Below the pieces are notes generated by a model, which ran no database searches, was not told where the DNA came from, and worked only from the letters and a program-made list of their open reading frames with translations. From Flavobacterium rivuli WB 3.3-2 = DSM 21788 (GTDB lineage Bacteria > Bacteroidota > Bacteroidia > Flavobacteriales > Flavobacteriaceae): DNA of 64,000 bases. Of this stretch, positions 1-7,307 are shown piece by piece. Position 1 is the first letter of the stretch. Each line of letters begins with the position of its first letter. Location: the NCBI RefSeq assembly GCF_000378485.1, contig NZ_KB899970.1, forward strand, positions 186,001 to 250,000, in the 5' to 3' direction. The position numbers were made by a program, and so were the translations under genes.

Positions 1-180
1 ATCTTAGAAAATGGCAGGGGACAGATAGTAATTAGCGACGATGTAAGGGAAACCAACATTGCCCAGGGTTATATTTCGGGCAGTTTTCGCTTTAATGCGG
101 TTAATGACGAAGGTGTAATAGTTTATTTTGCCGACGGCGTATTTTATAAAGTACCGCTGGTCGCTGCAACAGGACAATAA
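1..180 (+). CDS. C-terminal fragment of a DUF6252-like (lipo)protein
   Basis: An open frame enters from the left edge and ends at TAA 178-180, giving 59 residues. The end is beta-rich (ISGSFRFNAVNDEG, then VIVYFADGVFYKVPL). This resembles the C-terminus of DUF6252-type proteins, which are common small lipoproteins of flavobacteria with no known function. The start and any signal peptide lie outside the window, so localisation cannot be judged. A strong hairpin terminator follows directly. Frame and stop are certain; the family name rests on remembered pattern only. Confidence 0.6.
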   Translation: MLENGRGQIVISDDVRETNIAQGYISGSFRFNAVNDEGVIVYFADGVFYKVPLVAATGQ

Positions 181-186
181 AGTTAA

Positions 187-213
187 GCCCCAAACTAAGG
201 TTTGGGGTTTTTT
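187..213 (+). terminator. Rho-independent terminator after the partial gene
   Basis: CCCCAAAC and GTTTGGGG form a stem around a short loop and are followed by a run of T. It sits 6 bases after the stop of the upstream gene. Confidence 0.85.
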
Positions 214-284
214 ATAAACATTAATGCTTAATATTAAAATTTTATTAAATTAAAATAAAATGGTGTTTTCTAAGTAAATAAGAT

Positions 285-292
285 TACATTTG
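285..292 (+). promoter_or_regulatory. Bacteroidota -7 element (TACATTTG) of the RRM gene
   Basis: TACATTTG matches the Bacteroidota -7 consensus TAnnTTTG exactly and lies 44 bases before the start codon. No clean -33 TTTG is visible. The long AT-rich leader it implies is usual for cold-shock or RRM genes of this group. Confidence 0.55.
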
Positions 293-336
293 TAAGAGCA
301 CAAACACCTATAGGAACAAATAATTAATTATTTTTT

Positions 337-732
337 ATGAATATTTTCGTTGGAAGCTTACCGTTCTCTTTGAGCGAGGCAGATTTAAGAGAGTCTTTTG
401 AGGCTTATGGACCAGTTGATTCTGTAAAGATCATTACAGATAAAATTACTGGCAGAAGTAAAGGTTTTGGTTTTGTAGAGATGCCAGACGAAGAAGAAGG
501 CCAAAAAGCTATTGATGAGCTTAATGGTGCAACTGTACAAGGCAGGGCTATTGTAGTTAACAAATCAGAACCGCGTCCAGGTGGCGACAGAAAAAGTTTT
601 GGTGGTGGTGGCAACAGTCGTCCAGGCGGTGGCTTTAACAGAGACAGTCGTCCAGGTGGCGGTGATCGTGGTGGATACAATCGTGGCGGAAGCGGCGGTG
701 GTGGAGACTACAACCGTGGCGGACGTTACTAA
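337..732 (+). CDS. Glycine-rich RRM RNA-binding protein
   Basis: A 131-residue single-RRM protein. RNP2 is IFVGSLP (about residues 3-9) and RNP1 is KGFGFVEM (42-49), the two aromatic-bearing strands that stack on RNA bases. Residues 81-131 are a disordered Gly/Arg tail with RPGGG, DRGG and YNRGG repeats, similar to plant glycine-rich proteins and cyanobacterial Rbp proteins. The family binds single-stranded RNA and is often linked to cold response; that role is inferred here. The gene is monocistronic, with its own -7 element and a terminator. The antisense ORFs over the tail are low-complexity shadows. Confidence 0.93.
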   Translation: MNIFVGSLPFSLSEADLRESFEAYGPVDSVKIITDKITGRSKGFGFVEMPDEEEGQKAIDELNGATVQGRAIVVNKSEPRPGGDRKSFGGGGNSRPGGGFNRDSRPGGGDRGGYNRGGSGGGGDYNRGGRY

Positions 733-753
733 TAATATAGAACGCAAATTATT

Positions 754-786
754 AAAACCATCCTTTTTTAAGGGTGGTTTTTTTCT
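754..786 (+). terminator. Terminator of the RRM gene
   Basis: AAACCATCCT pairs imperfectly with AGGGTGGTTT and is followed by a T-rich tract, 22 bases after the stop. Confidence 0.8.
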
Positions 787-1110
787 TTTTACGCTATATA
801 GTTAATCTTTAAATATGGTTTTTTCTTGTTGATATTTATATCATAATTACTCTTTTTGGGTAAGTTTAAATTGTATTTTCCATTCGACTACAGTAAACGG
901 TTATTCGTCTATAGCAAGGTAAATGTTATCTAATTTAATGTATTTGCAAAAATCAATTTTGTATGTTTGATTTGGTGTATACTTACCCCTTAGTATAGGC
1001 AGTTTTATATTTAATTACTAATTATGCCTTTTATAATTAATGTTAGGCTCTTTTTTTGTCCTTAAAATAGGTGTATATGTTTTAGGCTTTAATTTGTAAT
1101 TTATTGTAAT
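787..1110. promoter_or_regulatory. Non-coding upstream region of the FIST operon
   Basis: No convincing gene is present. The region holds a direct repeat (ATTCGACTACAGTAA at 882-896 and ATTCGTCTATAGCAA at 903-917) with a 21-base period, two helical turns. This layout suits a dimeric activator of the LytTR kind. A TAnnTTTG match (TATGTTTG, 962-969) lies downstream of the repeats and would give an untranslated leader of about 135 bases. The binding protein is unknown. Confidence 0.4.
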
Positions 1111-2244
1111 ATGAAGGTTGTACAAGCTTATAAAAAGAAAAACTCAGATTGGCACTATCTGGCAGAAAAAACACTGCTTACAAATCCGCTTGTATTGGTT
1201 TTTGCTAATCGTCTCATGCTGGAAGATGTAAGTATATTAAATAGTGTAAGGCATGAATTTGCATACGAACATATTGTTTATGCCTCAACGGCCGGCGAAA
1301 TATTTAATGTAGAGGTTTTAGAGAACACGGTTACGGTAATCGCCATAGAATTTGAAAAAAGCACGTTTGTAGTTAAGGCAGATAATATATTTAACCATAA
1401 TAAAAATACCCGCGAGCTTGGTGCGGCATTAGCTGCGCAAATGCCTGCCGAAGGTTTAAAGCATTTATTTGTACTGTCTGAAGGGAGTTTTGTAAGTGGT
1501 ACATCGCTTATTAAAGGTTTAGAAAGTATCCTTGACGAAAATGTTGCTATAACCGGAGGTTTAAGCGGTGATGATTTAAGGTACGAAAAAACACTAACAT
1601 CTTATAAAGAAGATCCTAAAGAAGGAGAAATTGTGCTTATAGGTTTTTATGGCGAATCGCTCGAAATTACTTTTGCCAGTTATGGCGGTTGGCTTGCCTT
1701 TGGGCCAGAGAGGATAATTACAAAATCTGAGGGGAGTACTTTGTATGAAATAGACGGTCAGTCATCTTTAGAGTTGTATAAAAAATACCTGGGGGATAAA
1801 GCCGGAGATTTTGCAAGGTCTGCTTTATTGTATCCGCTTAATGTTATAGCACCCGGTAAAACGCATGCGGTTGTAAGGGCTGTTGTAGCTACAGATATGG
1901 AGAACAAAGCTATGATATTTGCAGATGAAGTGCCACAGGACTCGCAGGTACAATTGATAATGATATCACCCGACCGTATCTCGCAAGGGGCATTTACCGC
2001 CTCTACGCTCGCTATGCAGGATCGTGTTACAAAGCCTCAACTGGCACTTGTTATTAGCTGTATAGGCCGTAAAGTGGTAATGAACCAGCGTGTGGAGGAG
2101 GAGATAGAGCTGGTGCGCGAAGTAATAGGCGAAGATACTGCTATAAGCGGGTTTTATTCTTATGGCGAGATTGCACCTTTTCATGATACACGTTCAAGCG
2201 AACTACATAATCAGACTATGACATTAACATTAATAAGCGAATAA
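1111..2244 (+). CDS. FIST-domain sensory protein
   Basis: A 377-residue soluble protein covering FIST_N plus FIST_C. Recognisable stretches are AITGGLSGDD (FIST_N) and ISCIGRKVVMNQRVEEEIELVREV followed by the GFYSYGEIAP ending of FIST_C. FIST domains are predicted small-ligand sensors, possibly for amino acids, that feed signalling proteins. No signal peptide or membrane segment is visible, so it should act in the cytoplasm. The stop codon touches the start of the histidine kinase gene with no bases between, so the two are translationally linked and probably form one sensory unit. The ligand is not known. Confidence 0.9.
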   Translation: MKVVQAYKKKNSDWHYLAEKTLLTNPLVLVFANRLMLEDVSILNSVRHEFAYEHIVYASTAGEIFNVEVLENTVTVIAIEFEKSTFVVKADNIFNHNKNTRELGAALAAQMPAEGLKHLFVLSEGSFVSGTSLIKGLESILDENVAITGGLSGDDLRYEKTLTSYKEDPKEGEIVLIGFYGESLEITFASYGGWLAFGPERIITKSEGSTLYEIDGQSSLELYKKYLGDKAGDFARSALLYPLNVIAPGKTHAVVRAVVATDMENKAMIFADEVPQDSQVQLIMISPDRISQGAFTASTLAMQDRVTKPQLALVISCIGRKVVMNQRVEEEIELVREVIGEDTAISGFYSYGEIAPFHDTRSSELHNQTMTLTLISE

Positions 2245-3279
2245 ATGAATTCGTTATTAAGAAGACAGATAAAAAAACATCTTACCGGTGAGCAATTGCC
2301 CGCGGTGGAGCAATTTCTTACGGCTGTTAGCGAATCGTATACCACGTATGATGATCATATTGCCATGCTGCAAAGAGCTATTAAGTTAAGCTCGGATGAG
2401 TTGTATGAAGCTAACCATAAATTAAGGGAGGAGGCAAAAAGCCTAAAGGAAATTAATAAAAACCTTGAGTTTATATTAGCCTCGATGAACCTTAATAATA
2501 ACCCTGATGAACTTGCAGAATTTAATGCTATAGAACATATAAGGCAACAGTCGGAAGAAATAATAAGGATAAATGCGCAGCGTGAAGATTTGCTTAAAAG
2601 CCTCGAAGTGCAAAACCAGGAGCTTAATGAGTATGCCCATGTGGTTTCTCACGATTTAAAATCGCCTTTAAGAAGCATTAACGCACTTATAAACTGGATT
2701 ATAGAAGATAATAAGGATAAGCTTGATGAAGAAAGCTCAAAGTCTTTAAACCTCATATTATTTAATGTCGAAAAAATGGATTTGCTTATTAAAGGCATCC
2801 TTGATTACTCGTCTATAGACAGGCTGGAGTCTGAAAACAGGCTGGTTGACTTTAATGACATGGTAGACGAAATTTTGAGGACTATAGATATGCCGGAGTC
2901 TATAAAAGTTAAGATTAATAATGAGTTGCCTGCCATGTATGGCAATTTTTTCAGGTTCAGGCAATTGTTTCAAAATCTTATAGAAAATTCTATCAAGTAT
3001 AATGACAAGGAGATTGGCCTTATAGAAATAGGCTATACTGCAAGAGAAAATGAAGTAGAATTTTACGTTAAAGATAATGGCCGTGGCATACCTGCAGCAT
3101 ATTTTGATAAGATTTTTAACGTGTTTACAAAGCTTGACAGTAAAGACCAGTCATCAGGCATTGGGCTGTCTATCGTAAAAAAAATTGTTAACTTTTATGG
3201 CGGAAAAATTTGGGTTGAAAGTACAGAAGGTAAAGAAACAACTTTTTTCTTTACCCTTGTAGGTATTGATGGAGTGTAA
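2245..3279 (+). CDS. Soluble sensor histidine kinase
   Basis: A 344-residue kinase without membrane segments. Residues about 50-130 form a long coiled coil. The HisKA H-box follows (VVSHDLKSPLRS, phospho-acceptor about His136), then HATPase_c with N-box NLIENSIKYND, G1 VKDNGRGIP and G2 SSGIGLSIVKK. It starts directly after the FIST stop, which implies that the FIST protein supplies the sensing that the kinase lacks. No response regulator is encoded beside it, so its phosphotransfer partner is elsewhere or is reached through the PAS protein downstream. Kinase assignment is firm; the FIST partnership is inferred from gene order. Confidence 0.93.
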   Translation: MNSLLRRQIKKHLTGEQLPAVEQFLTAVSESYTTYDDHIAMLQRAIKLSSDELYEANHKLREEAKSLKEINKNLEFILASMNLNNNPDELAEFNAIEHIRQQSEEIIRINAQREDLLKSLEVQNQELNEYAHVVSHDLKSPLRSINALINWIIEDNKDKLDEESSKSLNLILFNVEKMDLLIKGILDYSSIDRLESENRLVDFNDMVDEILRTIDMPESIKVKINNELPAMYGNFFRFRQLFQNLIENSIKYNDKEIGLIEIGYTARENEVEFYVKDNGRGIPAAYFDKIFNVFTKLDSKDQSSGIGLSIVKKIVNFYGGKIWVESTEGKETTFFFTLVGIDGV

Positions 3280-3422
3280 CTATTTGGTTTTTATTTGCTT
3301 GAGGTTTATAAGTTTGTTGTTTTTTATTATTGAACACATCATAATAATTATCACACTTGTGTTAAAGATTGAGTCTCTCGGAAAAATATTATATACTTTC
3401 GCTGATAATTATATTGAATGCC

Positions 3423-3995
3423 ATGGGTGATGATAATAAAGATATTAACAGCATGATGTGCCTTGATATTTACCTTTCGTCGCTAAGCGATGCGGAGTAC
3501 AGTAAGATAGCACAGAAAATAAAATCGAAACGGGTTTTTCCTGTTACGAGTTGGGATATCTCGGCTAATTTTCTACAAAAAAATAATCCGGTAACAACTC
3601 AGGAGAACGACAGGCAGCAGCTTAATCTTTTTTCTAAAAAATTTAAATGGAAACTCGATCTCAATTCAATTATGCCTTCTCGGTATGAGGCTATTATAAT
3701 TACAGATATTAAACAGGAAATTTATTGGGTTAACCAGGGGTTTGCCGCTATGACCGGGTACTCTGCAGAGCATGCCGTGGGCAGGAAACCTGATTTTCTT
3801 CAGGGTAACAAAACACTGCCGGAGGTTCGTAAAAATATTAGGGAACATTTGCAGCACCTTAAACCTATTGCCTGCACAATTATTAATTACCGTAAAAATG
3901 GAGATGAATATGTTTGTGAGGTTAAAATTATCCCTATTAGCAACGATAAAAATATAGTAACCCATTTTTTAGCTTTCGAAAGGGAAGCTGTATAA
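3423..3995 (+). CDS. PAS-domain protein, LOV-like but lacking the flavin cysteine
   Basis: The start is placed at ATG 3423 (190 residues); an in-frame TTG 54 bases upstream is possible but weak. The N-terminal 85 residues are unrecognised. The C-terminal part is a PAS domain with GYSAEHAVGRKPDFLQG and INYRKNGDEYVCEV. This is the layout of LOV domains, but the NCRFLQ motif reads KPDFLQ, so the adduct-forming cysteine is absent and blue-light photochemistry of the usual kind is not expected. It follows the FIST-kinase pair on the same strand after 143 bases and may share its pathway. There is no output domain. Confidence 0.8.
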   Translation: MGDDNKDINSMMCLDIYLSSLSDAEYSKIAQKIKSKRVFPVTSWDISANFLQKNNPVTTQENDRQQLNLFSKKFKWKLDLNSIMPSRYEAIIITDIKQEIYWVNQGFAAMTGYSAEHAVGRKPDFLQGNKTLPEVRKNIREHLQHLKPIACTIINYRKNGDEYVCEVKIIPISNDKNIVTHFLAFEREAV

Positions 3996-4074
3996 ACCTT
4001 GTCATCAAAATACATTATTCTAATTTAGTTTAGCGTATAATCTTTAATGATTTTTATTACAGGGCATTCTTAAA

Positions 4075-5361
4075 TCAAATAATATCAAGTACTCTCTCTA
4101 ACGCCATGCCCCGTGATCCTTTTATTAATATCAATGCTTTTTTATCGGTTTGCAGCACCGACGCATTATTTTTAAGGTCTTCGTAAGTTTTAAAAAAATG
4201 GAGGTGGCTATTTTTAATTTTATTGGCATAAAAATCATTGCCAACAAAAATTACCTTTACACCTTCTTCCCCGGCAAGATATTGCACCAGTTTTTTGTGT
4301 TCTGCAAGACTTTCGGTGCCTAATTCAAACATGTCTCCAAGTATTGCAATTTTAGGCTCCTCGTCAAGCTGTACAAAGTTAGTTAGGGCTGCCATCATAC
4401 TGCTTGGATTAGCATTGTAAGCGTCGAGTATTATCTTGTTTCCATTCTTTTCGGTTAGCTGTGAGCGATTGTTAGTAGGTATGTAGTTTTCTATAGCAGC
4501 TTTAATTTCGCTATCGGCAACTTTAAAATAATTGCCAATTGCAATTGCCGCGCTAATATTAGAAGCATTGTAAATACCTATAAGATGTGATTGTATATGC
4601 AGGTCGTTATAAATTAACCGCACCATAGGGTTAGCATCTACATCGTCTATGCGTACATTACCATCATAGCTATTTGTGGCAAAAGTAAAACGTGATAATG
4701 CTTCGGTTTTCTTATCCTGAATTTCGTCGTCAAGATTTACAAAGGCGGTTTTAGTATGTGTTTCTAAATACGTATACAGCTCGCTTTTACCTTTTATTAC
4801 CCCGTCATATCCACCAAAACCTTCAAGGTGGGCTTTGCCAAAATTTGTGATATAACCAAAATTAGGCTCGGCAAGCTCACACAGCATTTCTATTTCTTTC
4901 TGGTGATTGGCTCCCATTTCTACAATACCTATCTCCGTCTCTGTAGTAAAAGAAAGCAATGTTAGCGGTACACCAATATGATTGTTTAGGTTACCTACTG
5001 TAGCTTTTGTACTGTATTTTTTAGATAATACAGCGTTAACAAGTTCTTTGGTCGTGGTCTTGCCATTACTACCCGTAAGTGCTATTACCGGCAGGCCTAA
5101 CTGCCTGCGGTGGTGCTGTGCTAACTGTTGCAAAGCTTCGAGGGTGTTTTCTACGAGTAACATCCTGTCGCCTGTTTTATAAGCAGGGTTATCTATTACA
5201 ACGTAGCGCGCACCCATATTTAGTGCTTCGGAGGCAAATGTATTAGCATCAAAATTATCGCCTTTTAACGCAAAAAATATAGAGTTTGGCATGATTTTGC
5301 GGGTATCTGTAGACAGGGCAGAGCAGCTTGTAAAATATTGGTATAACTGAGATATTTCCAT
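4075..5361 (-). CDS. murF: UDP-N-acetylmuramoyl-tripeptide--D-alanyl-D-alanine ligase
   Basis: MurF joins D-Ala-D-Ala to the UDP-MurNAc-tripeptide in the last cytoplasmic step of peptidoglycan precursor synthesis. The 428-residue protein has the Mur ligase ATP loop GSNGKTTTKE (about 97-106), the central MGANHQKEIE segment and the C-terminal AILGDMFELG region. The start is set at MEISQLYQYF (5361); the longer frame needs a TTG codon. It lies downstream of gldJ on the same strand, separated by a hairpin. This gldJ-murF order is recalled as common in flavobacteria. Confidence 0.95.
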   Translation of the reverse strand: MEISQLYQYFTSCSALSTDTRKIMPNSIFFALKGDNFDANTFASEALNMGARYVVIDNPAYKTGDRMLLVENTLEALQQLAQHHRRQLGLPVIALTGSNGKTTTKELVNAVLSKKYSTKATVGNLNNHIGVPLTLLSFTTETEIGIVEMGANHQKEIEMLCELAEPNFGYITNFGKAHLEGFGGYDGVIKGKSELYTYLETHTKTAFVNLDDEIQDKKTEALSRFTFATNSYDGNVRIDDVDANPMVRLIYNDLHIQSHLIGIYNASNISAAIAIGNYFKVADSEIKAAIENYIPTNNRSQLTEKNGNKIILDAYNANPSSMMAALTNFVQLDEEPKIAILGDMFELGTESLAEHKKLVQYLAGEEGVKVIFVGNDFYANKIKNSHLHFFKTYEDLKNNASVLQTDKKALILIKGSRGMALERVLDII

Positions 5362-5374
5362 TAGTGTATATAAC

Positions 5375-5405
5375 AAATAAAAGCCCTAAGATAGGGCTTT
5401 TATTT
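5375..5405 (-). terminator. Hairpin between gldJ and murF
   Basis: AAATAAAAGCCCTA and TAGGGCTTTTATTT form a perfect stem with a 3-base loop and T tracts on both strands. It follows the gldJ stop and precedes the murF start by 14 bases, so it may attenuate transcription into murF rather than fully separate the genes. Confidence 0.75.
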
Positions 5406-5426
5406 TAATTTATATTTTAGCAAAAA

Positions 5427-7103
5427 TTAGTTTCTTGCCGTCTTTTTATTAGATTTAGGGCCAACTTTAGACATTGCACATCTAAAACCAATATAGTCTG
5501 TAGCCATATCCTGAGGATAATACCTTCTTTGTGCAGGATCTAACCAGTAAGCTCTGTCTCTCCAAGAACCACCTTTAAACACCCTTACGTTATCATTAAT
5601 AAGTGTAGTCCTTTTAGTTTTATCTTCCTGGCCTATTAGTTTTCCTGTGGCAGAATCTATAGCAACTTTATTTTTAGGGGAGTTGTACATCTTAGAAGTG
5701 TTTTTTGTTTCATCCACATCTTCTTCAGATCCTACGTCACCATACTTGCGTACAGATTGCTGGTCACCATCCCTAAAGTTCCTGTTATCGCCACGTGTGT
5801 AGTTCTGTCTCAGGTAAGTGTCTTCCTCAGTAATTTTTACACGGGCAATTTGTCCCGGTAAACTTCTGTACTGTATTCTTTTGTTATCAAGAGTGTCATA
5901 TTGTATAGACTCAGCAGTAACAAGAGCAGCTCTTCCGTCATCGCCTATACTGTCTTTCATATAAACGTTACCCCTGTAGTAGTTAAAGTCGTTTCCTTCA
6001 TCATCAACTATAGGACGGTAAACGTCTGCAACCCATTCTGCTACGTTACCAGCCATATCATATAAACCAAAATCATTTGGCGGGTATGATTTAACTTTGT
6101 TAGTAATATCTGCGTTATCATCGCTCCATCCGGCAATTCCACCGTAGTCACCTTTACCTTGTTTAAAGTTGGCAAGCTGGTCACCTTTAGTGGTCCTGTT
6201 ACCGTTACGGGTATACATACCTTTCCAAGGATATTTTTTATTACCCCTGTATAAGTTGTACTCGCGGTTACCTACAAGTGCAACGGCTGCATATTCCCAT
6301 TCAGCCTCTGTAGGAAGCCTGTATTCCGGTAATATTAAACCAGATGTTCTTTGTGCATAAACGTTTTTAGCATCTTCTTTACCCGCAAGTTTATTACGTG
6401 CACCTTTATATACAATTTCTTCGTTACCGCCAAAGCTTTTTGTTGGGCTTTCAAGGTAAGCCTCAGTACTAAAAGTGCTTTCTGCAGTAACATCGGTTAA
6501 CTTAGCGTCTTTTTTAAGGTAACCTTCTTTTTCAAGAACACCTTCATTAACACGGTCAGTTCTCCATTTGCTAAATTCAGTTGCCTGTATCCAGCTAACA
6601 CCTACAACAGGATACTCAGCATAAGCCGGGTGCCTAAGGTAGTTATTTGTCATGGTTTCGTTGTAGCCCAAAGCGCTTCTCCAAACCAGTGTATCGGGCA
6701 ATGCCCCAACATAAATATTTTTATAATTCTCTTCGGTTGGAGGGAAAACCCTTTTTAACCAGTCAAGATACTCAAGGTACATAACATTTGTAACCTCTGT
6801 TTCATCCATGTAGAAAGATTGTACGTGCTGCTGCGTTGGAGTATTGTTCCAATCGTGCATTACATCATCCTGAACCCTACCCATGGTAAATGTACCACCC
6901 TCTACTGCAACAAGTCCTGGAGCAGCATCTTGCTGCTTGTACTTAGAGTTGTGCTGGAAACCACCTTTCTTGTCATTGATTTTCCATCCCGTAGCTGATG
7001 AGGTATTCCCCGAGCCGGAGCCTTTTTTGCTGCAGCTGGTAAAACCCACTGTTACCGCCAGTGCGAGCAACATCCTTAAAGCCGTGATTTTGTTAACTTT
7101 CAT
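5427..7103 (-). CDS. gldJ: Gliding motility lipoprotein GldJ
   Basis: GldJ is an outer-membrane-associated lipoprotein needed for gliding and stable GldK in Flavobacterium johnsoniae. The chosen start (7103) gives 558 residues with a signal peptide MKVNKITALRMLLALAVT and lipobox ending FTSC (Cys24). The rest is a formylglycine-generating-enzyme/SUMF1-like fold: VEGGTFTMGR near the start, DETEVTNVMYLEYL, YRLPTEAEWEYAA, DMAGNVAEWVADVY and VFKGGSWRDRAYWLDP. A frame 48 bases longer exists but would bury the signal peptide. The gene is divergent from porU, another gliding/T9SS gene. Confidence 0.95.
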   Translation of the reverse strand: MKVNKITALRMLLALAVTVGFTSCSKKGSGSGNTSSATGWKINDKKGGFQHNSKYKQQDAAPGLVAVEGGTFTMGRVQDDVMHDWNNTPTQQHVQSFYMDETEVTNVMYLEYLDWLKRVFPPTEENYKNIYVGALPDTLVWRSALGYNETMTNNYLRHPAYAEYPVVGVSWIQATEFSKWRTDRVNEGVLEKEGYLKKDAKLTDVTAESTFSTEAYLESPTKSFGGNEEIVYKGARNKLAGKEDAKNVYAQRTSGLILPEYRLPTEAEWEYAAVALVGNREYNLYRGNKKYPWKGMYTRNGNRTTKGDQLANFKQGKGDYGGIAGWSDDNADITNKVKSYPPNDFGLYDMAGNVAEWVADVYRPIVDDEGNDFNYYRGNVYMKDSIGDDGRAALVTAESIQYDTLDNKRIQYRSLPGQIARVKITEEDTYLRQNYTRGDNRNFRDGDQQSVRKYGDVGSEEDVDETKNTSKMYNSPKNKVAIDSATGKLIGQEDKTKRTTLINDNVRVFKGGSWRDRAYWLDPAQRRYYPQDMATDYIGFRCAMSKVGPKSNKKTARN

Positions 7104-7307
7104 CTTTCTGTAGGTAAATAATTTTCGAGCCGCAATATAATAATTAACCATTAAACCGCAACACTAATTTAATATTTTTAGTAAATTTATAAATTTATGT
7201 TAAATCTACCTTTTAAGAACGCCCATTTTGAAGTAATATTGCATTCAGATTTAAAAAATATTTTTTTTCGCAGTAATAATATTACCGCTATTAGCGTTGT
7301 CTTATCA

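Noticed and set aside
405..805. Overlapping ORFs on both strands over the glycine-rich RRM tail
   Set aside because: The open frames follow from the repetitive GGN codons of the tail. They encode only Pro/Leu- or Val/Thr-rich text.
4075..7103. Frameshift or fusion in murF or gldJ because of the long alternative starts
   Set aside because: Both frames are continuous and full length. The extra N-terminal codons come only from upstream TTG or unconserved ATG codons.
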